Both the position numbers and the translations under genes were made by a program. Shown here in pieces: positions 1 through 12,002 of a stretch of 64,000 nt of DNA. The notes beneath the pieces were generated by a model. It had not been told where the DNA came from and ran no database searches. It worked only from the letters and a program-made list of their open reading frames with translations. Source of the stretch: Stomoxys calcitrans. Lineage: Eukaryota; Arthropoda; Insecta; Diptera; Muscidae. The stretch is from NCBI RefSeq assembly GCF_963082655.1, contig NC_081554.1, forward strand, positions 95,300,245 to 95,364,244, given 5' to 3'. How positions within the stretch are numbered: the first letter of the stretch is position 1; each line of letters begins with the position of its first letter.

Positions 1-277
1 TTGTTTCTGGCAAGATTTAATTTTATCGGAATGTATGGTATAAACAGGACCGCATATTGCCGAACCATATTCCAGTAGTATTACTAAAGAAGTATATACA
101 TTATTTGTGATAGAGATATCATTAAGTTTCTTACTCCATATTTTCATAAACCATAATGATATATAAGCTTGGTTAACCATTGATATATGTGTCTTAACAT
201 TTAATCTGCTATCATAGACCTCACTATGAATTTTTCTACAAGCTGATGTTCACGTCTACAAAGAAAATTACTCGTAT
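1..277. other. unassigned AT-rich sequence
   Basis: No open frame, repeat or RNA gene is recognised here. Confidence 0.5.
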
Positions 278-500
278 TCAAACTGGTGTGATTATTTTCG
301 GTTATGGCGGTGGCAAGTTATATGAAGATGCTGATAATCCTCAAGCTGTGGTTCCCAAATTTCTCCTTTTTCTTTATCTTTTCGCGTGTACAAGATGTTG
401 TGGCAGTTGATACTATCCATTATATCTTATCTTCATTTCTTTCAAAGGCTGCAATCACTACTTCCGCTGACCGACAAATTATATCAATGTCGCAGTCCAA
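278..500 (-). pseudogene. LINE-R (RTE-like) reverse-transcriptase fragment
   Basis: The reverse complement matches the stretch just after the catalytic YADD region in the better copies at 27.2 and 35.5 kb. The shared phrases include the GTAACCGAAA-type segment upstream of the EVSNFIYLGTAV region. It is short, has stops and is bounded on the right by element A1. The + strand frames across it are shadows. Confidence 0.6.
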
Positions 501-515
501 ACAGCTGCACTCAAA

Positions 516-1645
516 ACAATTTAAAAGGCGTTAAGTTTGGCCGGGCTGAACTCTTGATACCCACCACCTCGGGTGTATATGTAAATCACCTTTCGTCATT
601 ATCTGGTGAAAAATGCATAATTTATGTCCCCATGGCAGCTATATCCAAATATGGTCCGATTTGGACCAAATTCGACACGGACATTGAGTGATCTAATAAA
701 TACAAGTCATTCTTCAATTTTATAGAGCAAAATATTGGTCTCTTTGGTAGCTACATACAAATATAGACCGATCTGAACCGTATACGACACGGATGGGGAA
801 AAGCCTTACATAAGTCACTGTGTCAAATTTCAGCGAATTCGGATTATAAATGCGTCTTTTATGGGGCCAAGATTTTAAATCGAGAGATCGGTCTATATGG
901 CAGCTATATCTAAATCTGAACCGATCTGGGCCAAATTGAAGAGGGATACCGAAGGGCCTGCCCCAAATATCGACGATATCGGACAATAAATGTCTCTTTT
1001 ATGGGCCCAAGACCTGCGATCAAGAAATCGATCTGGCAGCTATATTCAAATCTGCACCAATCTGGGCCAAATTGAAAAAGGATGTCGAAGGATCTAACAA
1101 CTCACAGTCCCGAATTTCGGCAAAATCGGACAGTAAATGCGCCTTTTATGAGCCCAACACCTTAAATCGAGAGATTGGTCTATATTGCAGCTATATCCAA
1201 ATCTAGACCGATCTGAGCCAAATTGCAGAAAGTTGTGGCTATATTGAAATCTGCACCAATCTGGGCCAAATTGATAAAGGATGTCGAAGAGCCTAACATA
1301 ACTCGCTGTCCCAAATTTCGGCGAAATTGGACAATAAATGCGTCTTTTTAGGCCCAAAACCTTAAATCAAGAGATCGGTCTATATGGCAGCTATATCTAA
1401 ATCTGAACCAATCGGGGCGAAGTATATCAAGTGGCCTAACACAACTCATAGTCCAAAATTACAGCAAAATCGGATAATAAATGTTGCTTTTATGGGCTTA
1501 AGACCTTAAATTAGCGGATCAGTCTATATGGGGGCTATATATAGTCCGATATAGTCCATCTTCGAACTTATCCTGCTTATGGACAAAAAAGAATCTGTGC
1601 AAAATTTCAGCTCAATATCTCTATTTTTAAAGACTGTAGCATGAG
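516..1645 (+). repeat. element A1 (hairpin-ended, about 150-bp monomers), 3'-truncated
   Basis: It begins with the family head (AAAAGGCGTTAAG followed by a GGCC/GGGC hairpin and CCCACCACCTCGGG). It then runs through several monomers carrying ATCGGTCTATATGGCAGC and GACCGATCTG. The final unit has the diagnostic GGGGGCTATAT and GACTGTAGC, then the match stops before the GTCC run, the GATCAAGAATATATA core and the terminal hairpin. Reverse-strand frames of 88, 87 and 152 aa here are monomer translations with no gene support. Confidence 0.8.
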
Positions 1646-1976
1646 GATAACGGTGCAACTCACTCAACCGATGGCAAACATAGGTGGCCCTTTCCCGAGC
1701 AGACGTATTCTTCTCTATGGGAGCAAAATTTAAGAACAGACACTGCAGACAGCATACCGAGCGAAATCCCTGCACTCGGTGCTTAGGATGGCGGTTCTTA
1801 GTTCTGCGCAGTAAGAAAATAGACCTAGACGCTGCGGCATAGTTATTCGAATGCGGAGGTCTGGACGCAGACACAACGAAGATGAAATGGATAATCACCA
1901 GATATAGGATCCACCACGAAGTAATGCGAAAGCATTTCCGAGATAGAATTAATCCCCAGGGGGTGTTTAAAATATA
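1646..1976. other. unassigned sequence of moderate GC
   Basis: Less AT-rich than its surroundings, with no recognisable domain on either strand. It could be a decayed retroelement fragment; I cannot place it. Confidence 0.4.
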
Positions 1977-2182
1977 TTGCAAATTTTCTCATAAACATTT
2001 CATTAAAGAAAAAGGCAAACTTTTCATATATCAATGAGTGCTGTCCGATTCAAGTTTAGACTCAATGATTTTTTTTTATAACCGAGTCCGAACGGCGGAC
2101 CGCAGTTCGACACCTCTTTGGGAAGAAATTTTTACAAGGCATAATACCCTACAAATGTCGCCAGCATTAGAAGGGGATGACC
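1977..2182 (-). mobile_element. SINE-1 fragment (3' two thirds)
   Basis: Reverse complement of the SINE-1 body and tail: tail (AAATTTGC-like), CTCATTGATAT, GGACTCGG followed by TATAA, then GGTGTCG and GCTGGCGACATTTGT. The tRNA-like head is missing. Several percent diverged from the copies at 51.9 and 59.0 kb. Confidence 0.75.
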
Positions 2183-2186
2183 TCGG

Positions 2187-3990
2187 TTGAAGTGGCAAAC
2201 TATTGCCCACTCCATGGAAAATGCAGCGAAATCCGTACTTGGGTACCGGAAGCCTCCTCCAAGAAACCCATAGTACGACTAAGAGTGTCGAGATGCTAAG
2301 AATGCGGCATATAGAGCAACCCTGCAATCAGTAGTAACGCGCCAGATGAAGATGAGGTATCGGGAGATAAGGAGAGAGGAGAAACGTCTATTCCGCAGAA
2401 AAAAAAATGAAAAGACTTGAGTGTGAGCGAATTGAGATGTACAGGAGTCAGAATGAAGTCCGGAAATTCTACCAAAGAATTAAACATCAAACCGATGGCT
2501 GTGGTGCAGGCACATCCTCCTGCAGAGACAAAGAAGGAAATCTGGTAACTGACACAGATGGCAAGCTGAGGATATGGAAAGAACATTTTACCCAACTGCT
2601 GGTTTACGATGTTGGCGGCGAAGAAGATACCGCAGAACCAATCCCTGATGATGGTATAGAATGTTTACCTCCTATTCAGAATGAGGTCCAAGCAGCAGTG
2701 ACCTGACTAAAGAACAACAAGGCAGCAGGAGCCGGCGGGTTACCCGTTGAACTATTTAAGACCGGAGGCGACACGCTGATAAGGCGTATGCATCAGCTTA
2801 TCTGCGCAAGCTGGCTAGATGAACGCATACCCGATGATTGGAACCTCAGCATACTATGTCCCGTACACAAGAAAAAAGACAAGACGGAATGTGCCAACTA
2901 CAGAGGAATAAGTCTCCTCCCCATCGCATACAAGATACACTCGAGCGTACAGCGTGAAAGATTAAAACCTAAAGTCAATGAGATAATTGGGCCCTATTAA
3001 TGCGGCTTTAGGCCTGGTAAATCCACCCTGGACCAGATATTCACACTGCGCCAAGTCCTGGAAAAGACCCGAGAAGGACAAATCAACATGGTAGGTGTTG
3101 ATCTCTCTATCGTGTGATCTCTTTAATATCCTGTTGGAGAAGATTATACGAGATGCAGATGTGAATAGATAACCACAAGAGAACACATGCTACTCGACTA
3201 TGCCGACGACATCGATATCATAGGTCGGTCAACGGAAGTAGTATTTGCAGCCTTTGATAGAATCGAAAGAGAGTCAGTGAAAATGGGTTTGGTTGGTTGG
3301 TTTCAACTATCAACTTCCAAAAAGCCTTGCACAACCGAGCGGATAAAGAAAATGCAGAAAGTTGGGAACCACAACTATGAGACAGTCAGTAACTTTATCT
3401 ACCTCGGCACCGGCGTAAACGAATCGAATGACACCAGTTTTGAGATTAAGCGAAGAATAATACTGGCAAACAGATGCTACTTTGGACTAAGTAAGCAGTT
3501 TAGGAACAAGGCCACCACTCGACAGACGAAGATTACACTATACAAGACACTGATACTATCCGTGTGTTATATGGTTCTGAAGCATGGGTACTTGTGAAAG
3601 CAGATAAGGCAATGCTTGGAGTATTTGAGAGAAAGATTCTTCGTAAAATATATGGACCAGTTTGCGTTAATGGAGAATATAGGCGAGGTATGAACCACGA
3701 GCTGTATGACGACGATAGCATGGTTACACGCATCAAAATACATCGGCTGCGTTGGCTAGGTCATGTTATCAGATTGGATGAAGAAGCTCCAGCAAAGAAG
3801 TTTGCTGGTGCACGCAAACCGGGAAGACCAAAAGCCCGATGGAAAGATCAAGTGGTGGGAGACACCTCGAAACTAGGTGTCAGATATTTTAGAATGAGCG
3901 CAGAAGATCGAGGCGCTTGGAACGCTATTCTACGTTCAGCTAGTGGAACAAATAATCTGTTATAGCCAATTAAAGTAAAATAAGTAAGTA
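2187..3990 (+). pseudogene. LINE-R: RTE-like non-LTR retrotransposon, internally deleted
   Basis: Three open pieces in series, separated by stops, read as one decayed reverse transcriptase. In order: a basic linker (TRQMKMRYREIRREEKR); an RT N-terminal part with ELFKTGGD, LCPVHKKKDK and NYRGISLLPIAYK; CGFRPGKSTLDQIFTLRQ; then, after a deletion, YADDIDIIGRS with the catalytic YADD; SNFIYLGTGV; and a C-terminal part with FERKILRKIYGPV and LRWLGHVIRLDEEAPAKK. The order and motifs fit RTE-clade elements, often annotated as craniofacial development protein 2-like or F52C9.6-like. The endonuclease is absent. It ends near a GCCAATTAAAGTAAA(TAAG) tail. Not functional. Confidence 0.85.
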
Positions 3991-4007
3991 ACCTAGGTTG
4001 AAAATTA

Positions 4008-4062
4008 TTTCCGATGTTCTCGCAAGGTTTCGAAGCCAGGCGGACATGCTAACCTCTGCCCC
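4008..4062 (-). mobile_element. SINE-1 head fragment
   Basis: Reverse complement of the tRNA-like SINE-1 head: GCAGAGGTTAGCATGTCCGCC followed by TTCGAA and GCGAGAACATC. Only the head survives. Confidence 0.7.
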
Positions 4063-4458
4063 ACGGTTGTTAAAAAATATATGTATATGGTGAAAAAAAA
4101 AACATTAAAAAATTTGAAAAAGTAAAATCTTTGGAAAGCTGCCAAATGTTCAAAAAGATGTCGTGACAAAATACTAGGTGCCGGTTGAGTTCATCATTAT
4201 CACCGTGAAGTGTCTTCATTATTCATAAAGTTAATTATTCACATATTGGTTACCTTGAGTCGATAATTAGCACCACTTGATAAATTCGCGTTATGTTTGA
4301 TCGATTTTTACGAAAATATTTATGAAACGGCAAAGTTATTTTCAACAAAACAATTGTCAAAATGAATAAAAATAAAATAAATCATAGTTTGTCACCTATC
4401 AGTGTTTCTTGGTGACTTGGGGACCCTTAACCCGAAGCTTCCTACAGGTAAACTTTAT
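4063..4458. other. unassigned AT-rich sequence
   Basis: No gene or clear repeat seen. Confidence 0.5.
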
Positions 4459-5042
4459 AAAAAACCAGTAAGGAAAGGCCAAAGTCGGTCGCGGCCGACT
4501 ATATTATTCGCTACACCACCAAGTCTACCTACTACTTTTATTTAATATAACCTATGTCTAAATCTTGTCAGAAGTTAATTTTGTATACTTACTGAATTAT
4601 CGCATAGAACAGCAAGATGTTTCTACAATAACATCCAAATTCTGGCTACCGCAGTTTTAGAGACGGATATTGACTGAAAAATATATATGGGAGCTACATA
4701 TATATATGGACCGATTTTGATGAAAGTTTTTACAAAATTGGGACTATATCCAAATCTGGACTGATTTTTTTTTTCAAAATTAATAGCGTTCGTCCTTGAA
4801 CAAAAAAAGTTACTTGTGCAAAATTTTACCACAATAGAACAACAAATACAACATACACCCTGATTACAAGAATACATGTAAAGACAGACAGACATACGGA
4901 CATAGCTAAATCGAATCAGGAAGTCATTTTAAGCCGACCGGTTTACTTATCAATTGGTCAAGCTCTTCTCCTTCCTAGCGTTGCAAACAAATGCACAAAG
5001 CTATAATACCCTGTACCACAGAAGTGGTGTAGGGTATACATA
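4459..5042 (+). repeat. element D1
   Basis: Head AAGGAAAGGCC followed by a GTCGGTCGCGGCCGAC hairpin, then monomers with ATATATGGGAGCTA and GACCGATTTT. The end has GACAGACAGACATACGG, a TAGCTAAATCGAATCAG core and TACCCTGTACCAC/GTGGTGTAGGGTA as a terminal hairpin. The design is that of A-C but the end sequences differ, hence a separate family. Confidence 0.7.
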
Positions 5043-5952
5043 TTTAGTAGATAAACCAACATACAACAATATTGTAAGAAATACAACGGTTTACATTAGA
5101 GGTGTTACACGTTTTTGACCTGCCAATTGGGAAAGTAGTATGCTACAAATCTGATGCAGACAAATACACACAAATGTATCGATATGTTCTGAATAAGTAC
5201 AGACGAGGAGGGCAACAGTAGTGAGTTTGATTTTGGCAAGACAGTTTGCTTCATTTTTCATTAAAGGTTCTAAAATCAGTGCTATTGTTACTATGACTTT
5301 CATATGTTCTTCGTATTTATGTCAGATGTGATTGCAGATATCCAGATAATAACGGACAACTTTTATCCAATTATCAGGAATAAATAAAGTTTTAAAGTTG
5401 AATCAACTATCATAAACTTCACGGGTTTGAACAAATTTCTTAAACTTTTTACGAAGTATTAATAAAGAATTACATACTCACCACACTTTTCATATTTATT
5501 ACATAGCAAAATATTTCATTTTGAAAACTTAATTTGATAAAAACAACTCTGTCTTGTACTGTACGTATCTGGGTTATAACTATACCAAATGTTGTGATTT
5601 TTTTCACAAAACGGAATGATTGGAATTTAAAAGGAACTCATTATTATTCCTTGCCCTTGAAAGTGTTTGCTGTGATAAAGGTTCGCAAAAAAGTGTATAG
5701 AAATAACAGTTGCGTCGTCACGACACAGGCATGTTACAACGCACATTGGGATATTACACACCAAACTAATTTTAAAAATAATATTTATCGATATGGGTGT
5801 TAAATCGAAAAGTGGGTCTATGTGGAAGTTATTTAGAAAAAACGTAGGAGAGGCAAATATAAGTAAATATTTTGTACATTCAATTCAATTAGTTAATCAA
5901 AAATAACCCTCCCTGCCTGTACATTGACAGATATGCAATACTGCAAGAAATA
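5043..5952. other. unassigned sequence
   Basis: AT-rich and without a recognised product. A 89-codon + frame at 5534-5803 and a 70-codon - frame at 5091-5303 have no identifiable motif and are probably chance. Confidence 0.4.
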
Positions 5953-7168
5953 AAACAAGTAAAAAGGCGTTAAGTTCGGCCGAATTTTTTCGGGTAATAT
6001 GTAAACCACCTTTCGTTAAAATCCGATGAAAAATGCATACCTTATGCCTCATAGCAGCTATAACGAAATATGTTCCGATTTGGACCAAATACTGATATGT
6101 ACATGTCATTGTTCAATTGTGTTTAGCAAAATATTGATCCTTTTAGTAACTATATCTAAAAATAAAACGATCTGAACCATATACGATAGGGATGTCGAAA
6201 AGCCTAACATAAGTCACTGTGTCAAATTTCAATGAAATCGGATATTAAATGCGCCTTTTATGGGGCCAAGACTTTAAATCGAGATATCGGTCTATGTGGC
6301 AGCTATATCCAAATCTGGACCGATTTGGGCCAAGTTACAAAAAAATTTCGAAAAGCCTAACACAACTCACTGTCTCAAATTTCGGCAAAATCGGACAATA
6401 AATGCGCCTTTTATGGCCCCAAAACCTTAAATCGAGAGATCTGTCTATATGGCAGCTGTATCCAAATCTGGATCGATCTGAGCTAAATTGAAGAAGAATG
6501 TCGAAGAGCCCAAGAACTTCGGCGACATCGGGCAATAAATGCGTCTTTTATGGGCTCAAAACCTTAAATCAAGAAATCGGTGTATGGCAGCTATATTAAA
6601 ATCTTGACCGATCTGGGCCGAATTGAAGAAAGATGTCGATGGGCCCAACACTACTCACTGTCCCAAATTTCAGCAAAATCGGATATAAAATGTGGCTTTT
6701 GTAAGCCTTAGACCCCAAATCGGTGGATCGGTCTATATGACAGCTATGTCCAAATCTGGACCGATTTGGGCCAAATTGAAGAAGAATGTCGAAGGACCCA
6801 AAACAACTCACTGTCCCAAATTTCAAATCTGATAATAAATGTGGCTTTTATAGGCCTAAGACCCTAAATCGGCGCATCGGTCTATATGGGGGCTATATTA
6901 AGATATAGTCCGATATAGCCCATCTTCGAACTTAACCTGCTTATGGATAAAACAAAGAATCTGTGCAAAGTTTCAGCTTAATATCTCTATTTTAAAAACT
7001 GTAGCATGATTACAACAGACTGACGGACGGACATGTCTAGATCGTCTTAGATTTTTACGCTGATCAAGTATGTATATACTTTATAGGGTCGGAAATGGAT
7101 ATTTCGATGTGTTGCAAACGGAATGACAAAATGAATATACCCCCATTATTCGGTGGTGGATATAAAAG
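5953..7168 (+). repeat. element A2, near full length
   Basis: Starts AAACAAGTAAAAAGGCG and passes through A-type monomers near 6290, 6445, 6580 and 6735 plus the terminal GGGGGCTATAT unit. It ends with GACGGACGGACATG, GATCAAGTATGTATATAC, TTATAGGGTCGG and the CCCCCATTATTCGGTGGTGG hairpin. Together with the copy at 12.0 kb it defines the family's ends. Confidence 0.85.
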
Positions 7169-7179
7169 CAAAATAATTT

Positions 7180-7740
7180 ATCTGATATATAGGAAACCTA
7201 GAAGGATTGGAAGAGGTTTGGCATTGTCAGCGGCATAGTCACGGATTGACGGAACATCTGGAAGTTCATGCTAATGGAATGGATCAAAGATACAGGGCAG
7301 AGTGGGCCTGAGGGTTTACATTGAGAACCCAGGAACTGTTTCCGACCGCCGGATTATTATACGGTCCTGCAGTCGGTGATCCGGGTGATCACGGTCGAGG
7401 ACGTCGAGTGTGAACATCTTTATGGACAGTGAATTGGCCATTAGGGCTGTAGCAACCAGGACGGTATCGTCACGAGTAGTCTTGGAGTGTAAGAAGGAGA
7501 TAAATGCCTTCTCTGATCCGCATTTTTTGGGTGCCAGGCTATAGCGGGTTAAGGCGGAAAGAAGAGCAGCTGATTTAGCCGTATATGCCAAAGCAATGTC
7601 GTCAATAAATTTGGTTAAAACGAAGCCTTTCGTGGCGACGCAGTCCAAGTTTAAGGCGTGATTGGCAAGCACGCATGTAACACTGTGGAACAATGAAACG
7701 GTAGAATAAAGAAAATCCTTTGGGGAGATTTGAATCTGAA
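7180..7740 (+). pseudogene. LINE-I1 fragment: RNase H domain and downstream segment
   Basis: From about 7410 the + strand reads IFMDSELAIRAVATRTVSSR, an RNase H-like strand carrying the conserved D-S pair. ADLAVYAKAMSSINLV follows and then VTLWNNETV. The same phrases (ADELAVKA, INLF, VTLWNSETVGK) recur at 17.8-18.3 kb on the - strand. There are stops at several points. The 125-codon frame on the opposite strand is a shadow. Confidence 0.7.
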
Positions 7741-7823
7741 AGCTAGGTGACTATTTTTGTATCCATAATCTCGCCTAACGTATTGCAATGCAATCCAATG
7801 TGATAAAATCTATCTAAATTTAC
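7741..7823. other. unassigned spacer
   Basis: Nothing recognised between the LINE-I1 and SINE-1 fragments. Confidence 0.4.
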
Positions 7824-7921
7824 CATGAACGTTCCAATGAGGAACTCTCATATCAATGAGTGGAATGGGAATAGTATCAATGAGTGCAGTTCGATTAAAG
7901 TTTAAGCTCAATGACAAGAGT
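7824..7921 (-). mobile_element. SINE-1 tail fragment
   Basis: Contains TATCAATGAGTG twice and AAGTTTAAGCTCAATGA, the reverse complement of the SINE-1 tail. The CAATGAGTG segment is locally duplicated. Confidence 0.6.
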
Positions 7922-8039
7922 CCTGCCTACATCGAATATCGTAGATAAATTGCAGTACATTTTTTTGCCATGATTTTCACCGCTTTGCAAATAAGGCTGA
8001 ATGTTTGGTTCGAATTCAGCATTTGCAGATGTACATTTT

Positions 8040-8200
8040 TTAAGTCGCCCTGGTATCCGAACTGGTAGCATGCCCGGATTACCTACACTGGTAATCCGAG
8101 CATGCTCGTATGTTCTATTCCGATTAGAGGCCTAGTCTGTCGTCACTTTAGTTCCACAATGGACTAAAATAGTCTATGTCAGTGATGGACACCTAAACTT
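8040..8200 (+). mobile_element. SINE-2 (second tRNA-headed family), degenerate copy
   Basis: A tRNA-like head (GGTAGCATGCCCGGATTACC) with a partial local inversion, followed by TTCCACAATGGACTAAAATAG and TCTA. The better copy at 50.2 kb has the same head and tail arrangement. Confidence 0.55.
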
Positions 8201-8349
8201 TTGAAAAGACGAAACTGTGTTAGTGTGAATATCATAAAACACCAACTAAATGAATTGGCTTAGAAATGTAGGCAGCCGAACGAAGCCACATAAAGTAGTT
8301 TATACTGTCCGTGTGCTTTTACTATGCCCGCGGACATAACCATCTGGGC

Positions 8350-8607
8350 ATAATCTGGGTTCGAATCCTGGTGAGAACATCAGAAACAATTTTCAGCGGT
8401 GGTTATCCCCTCCTAATGCTGACCACATTTGTGAGGTGCCGTACCATTTGGTATGGCAGCCATGTTAAAACTTCTCTTCAAAGAGGTGTCGCACTTCGGA
8501 ATGCCGTTCGGACTCGGCTATAAAAGGGTCCTACCATTGAGCTGTTTGAGAAGTTTCCTCCTGTTCCTTAATGGAATGTTCATGGGCAAATTTGCATTTC
8601 CATTGCT
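8350..8607 (+). mobile_element. SINE-1, variant with GTACCATTTGGTATGGCAGCC
   Basis: Box B-like GGGTTCGAATCC, GAGAACATCAGAAA, TTTTCAGCGGTGGTTATCCCC, GCCGTTCGGACTCGGC and the tail GGAATGTTCATGGGCAAATT are all present; the first half of the tRNA-like head is degenerate. This copy keeps an uninterrupted CATTTGGTATGGCAGCC. In the copies at 25.9 and 56.2 kb other elements are inserted at exactly that place. Confidence 0.8.
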
Positions 8608-9035
8608 ATAACCTAACGCACCCTATTTCCAATTAAGCGATTTAAGTTTCTAACCAGAGAACTTTACAGTCTTGACTAAATTCGGACGACACGGGATAAC
8701 TGTGAGCACCATACGGCTGGTACTGCAATAAGGCCACGGGCAGTAAGCGATTTCGAGAGAAGAGTCTAGGAGAGGGGTCAGGTGCCAATGATACTCGAAA
8801 TGACAAGGCGAGTGATTGGCGTCTTCAAATGGTCAATGGCCAACAACAGCGTCTGTTCCCAGGTTAGGGAAGCGAGCGTCGGACCTTTGAGCAAGCGACT
8901 CGCGAGGGACACATGTGCCATCTCACATAACCCATGCGATTGGGGCACAGGGCCGCCCCGCCGCCGAAAATTATAAGAATTACTCGGAGAAACAATAGAA
9001 TAGAAAAAAACGGACTCCCCTAACGTTGACGACCC
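8608..9035. other. unassigned, possibly upstream part of the next LINE-R copy
   Basis: GC is higher than average from about 8700. No domain is recognised; it may be 5' UTR or linker of the LINE-R copy that follows. Confidence 0.35.
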
Positions 9036-10555
9036 ACGCAAACGAAATAAAGACCATGATTTGCAGATTTGCACCTGGAATGTCGGGATCACTAAGAGAA
9101 TGTGCAGTAAACGCACTGACGGATGTATTGGAGAAGTACAAGGCGGATATTACAGGAAGTACGATGGAGCGGAAATGACGTCACAACAACACCAAACGGT
9201 GACGAACTAAGCTATAGATGCAATGGCACGAGACATGAATTTGGCCGTAGATTTGTGGTTAGGCAGAGACTGAAACACCTTGTCCGCATAAAAGCCAAAT
9301 TTTTCAAGATCAGCCCATGCCCCGACAAAAAAAAAGGACGAGCAGAGCAGGGATATTTTTTACGAGCTCCTAGAAAGAGAATACGACCGCTGCCCAGCAG
9401 ATAGAGAAGAAAAATTTCTTTGGTTGGTCGGAAAATGTAATCTCTACGAGATAAAGTCCGATAATGGGTTGAGGATAATAGATTCCGACGCGGAAAAAAG
9501 TGGTAGTTAGCAGCACCAGATTTCAACATAAAAAGGTAAAAAACCAAATAGATCATGTTGTGATAGGTGGAAGGCATTCATACAGCGTTTTATATGTACG
9601 ATCGATCAGTGGAGCGAATATAGATTCGATTACCTTGTTGCAGCAAAGGTTCGCACCCGTTTGAGTATGGCGAGAAATTTTTCAGTGAGAATAGGAAAGA
9701 ATCTTTCCGAACCATTCAAGACTAAACGATGTTTCAAACAAGCAGACAGCTTATCGTGTGATCTCTTCAATATCCTGCTAGTGAAGATTATACGAAATGC
9801 AGATGTGAATAGATATGACACACCACTCACAAGGGAACACATGCTACTCACCTATACCGACGACATCAATGCCGACATTAGTCGGTCACCGGAAGTAATA
9901 ACTACATTCTGTGAAGGAAGAAAAAGAGAGAATCAGTGAAAGTGGGTCTGGCGGTAAATGGACATAAGACAAAATGGATGGCATCAACTGCCAAAATGCC
10001 TTGTACATCCGAGCAGAAAAATAAAATGGAGAAAGTTGGGAACCACAACTTTGAAATAGTCAGCAACTTTATCTGCCTTGGCACCGCTGTAACCGAAAAT
10101 AATACAGGCAAACAGATGCTACTTTGGATTAAGCAAGCAGTTTAGAAACAGGGCCACCTCTCAACGGACGAAGATTACACTATACATGACACTGATACTA
10201 CCCTTGTTGTTATATGGTTCCGAGGCATGGATACTTGTGAAAGCAGATGAGGCAGTGCATGGAGTGTTCGAGAGAAAGATTCTTCGTAAAATTTATGATA
10301 CAGTATGCACTGATGGAGAACGAACATAGTTACACGTATCAAATTACAACGGTAGGGTTGGCTAAGCCTTGTTGTCAGAATGAATGAAGAAGATCCAGCG
10401 AAGAAGTATTTTGAAGACAATCACGGTGGTAAACGCAAAGCAGTACGACCAAAAGCGCGGTGGAAAGACCATTCGTTGAAAAACAACTCGAAACTTGGTG
10501 TTAGTAAATTTAGAAGCAGCAATGGGACAAATGTTCTGTCATGGCTAATTAAAGT
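9036..10555 (+). pseudogene. LINE-R: endonuclease start joined to RT end, heavily decayed
   Basis: The + strand reads DLQICTWNVGITKRM, the start of an APE-type endonuclease, then RIKAKFF and NGLRIIDS in shifting frames. It next jumps to LSCDLFNILLVKIIRNADVNRY and a mutated catalytic box (YTDD instead of YADD). GLAVNGHKTKWM, NFEIVSNFICLGTAVTENN and PAKKYFEDNHGGKRK follow. The middle of the RT is missing. Because it keeps the endonuclease start, it complements the 2.2-4.0 kb copy. Confidence 0.75.
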
Positions 10556-10560
10556 AAAGA

Positions 10561-10625
10561 AAACTAAATACTCCATTGTGCAATATTCAGTTACTAAGAG
10601 CTCATCTTTAGTTAACCTTTTGTTG
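10561..10625. repeat. segmental duplication block 1, left copy
   Basis: Matches 52375-52435 in direct orientation, sharing TACTCCATTGTGCAATATTC and AGTTAACCTTT with a few substitutions. First of several collinear blocks (see Findings). Confidence 0.75.
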
Positions 10626-10639
10626 GTTAGTTTTTTAAA

Positions 10640-11257
10640 ACTACACTGTAAAAAAGAGTAACGTATGAGTCAAAATGTCTGAGTGCCATTCCTCCCCTAA
10701 AAAGCACTTCTCATTACTCTAATGTTCAAAAACACCAGATCTCGGAGATTGGTAATGCGATTCGTTCGAAATTTTTTTTGCATTCTCACAGTCAAAACAA
10801 ATCATGGTTTCTATTGAAGGGGTCGGGTGCCTCGGGCGCCGTCCAAAACCCGCCAAATGGGTATATAGACCAATCACGACAATATAGAGCTCAAACGAAA
10901 GGTGATTGAAAGAAAAAAACGAATTTGATATCCAATTGAAGAGCCATGTGTTTGGGGAACTGCCCCACCCGAAAACATCTCCCTTAAATTGATTAATTTT
11001 CGGGAAATTGATACGCATTTTCGAAACAAAGTTCCTGGGATCCACCCCATCCTTAAACAAAACTTATTTACAGATCATGCCATTATGGGGCTCATATTAA
11101 ATGTATTTGATATAAGAGCACGAAGCGCATATTTACATTAAGGGCCAAGCGTCTCTCTAAACCGGAAATATTTACCAATACCATAATATAGGACTCAAAA
11201 GAAAGGTATTTGGGAGTGGAGTAAAAATTTACCCAGGAACCGAGAAGGGGCACACTT
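10640..11257. repeat. repeat G (about 180-220 bp units with 'gactcaaaTGaaaGGTATTtGGGAGT')
   Basis: Contains CTCAAACGAAAGGTGATTG and ACTCAAAAGAAAGGTATTTGG, each followed by a variable CCCACCC-rich stretch. The same phrase recurs in an array at 36.95-38.36 kb. A 113-codon frame on the - strand is a repeat translation. Confidence 0.55.
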
Positions 11258-11440
11258 CTCACACATTAATGAAAGCTTTCCGGTCAAGTTTAAACTCAAT
11301 GATAAGTTTTTTTTATAGCCGAGTCCGAATGGCGTGCCGCAGTGCAAGAATTGCATGGCAAATTTCGCCAGCATTAAGAAGGGATCACCACCGCTTTAAA
11401 TTTTGTCTGATGTTGTCGCCAGGATTTTAGCGCAGGCGTT
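11258..11440 (-). mobile_element. SINE-1 fragment
   Basis: Reverse complement of the SINE-1 body (GTTTAAACTCAATGATAAG, ATAGCCGAGTCCGAATGGCG, CGCCAGCATTAAGAAGGG). The head is largely lost. Confidence 0.7.
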
Positions 11441-12002
11441 CAGCGTTATAGTCGGACATAGGCTACAGTGGCACGAATTCGATATACACATTCAGGCCGA
11501 AGTGTTACAAACCTAAAAAGATATTGGAGAGTTAAAGAAGGCACAACGGAGAGGGCTCGGTTCGGCTAGTTATGTATAAATGCGAATAAAAAGAGAAGTG
11601 TTTTTAAAAAATCAAATTTATATTTTTACAGCGACTGAAAGTTAAAAATAAGTAATCATTAGTCAAAGTTCACATTTTTTGGTTAAGTAAAACTTGTGCA
11701 GGTAAAACAATTACATACATATTTGCAAATAATGCAATACATTTTTTAGTTTAATAATACATTAAAATCACAATTTATTCCACAATATTAAAGCTTGAAG
11801 CATAGTATTCATGGGAACTAGTTATTTCTACCACCTAATGCAAATAAAACCTTACTGTTATTTTTTTCCTTATACCTGATGTATTGAAATTAATTTTCAT
11901 AAAACTGGAAAAAGAGAAAAATTTTTAGAACATATATGACTAATCCTTACACTAACAAATCAAGGGTTATCCTACGACAAATTATAATAAAATTAATTAA
12001 AA
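11441..12002. other. unassigned; contains a short repeat also found inverted at 18.6 kb
   Basis: About 11505-11575 (AAGATATTGGAGAGTTAAAG, then GGGCTCGGTTCGGCTAGT) matches the reverse complement of 18590-18660. The remainder is AT-rich with no recognised gene. Confidence 0.45.

Noticed and set aside
1524..1982. 152-codon frame on the - strand
   Set aside because: It spans the truncated end of element A1, an unassigned segment and the edge of a SINE, so it is a composite chance frame.
7316..7693. 125-codon frame on the - strand as a gene
   Set aside because: It is antisense to a recognisable RNase H fragment of LINE-I1 on the + strand.
8778..9116. 112-codon frame on the - strand as a gene
   Set aside because: It overlaps the 5' region of a + strand LINE-R copy and shows no motif.
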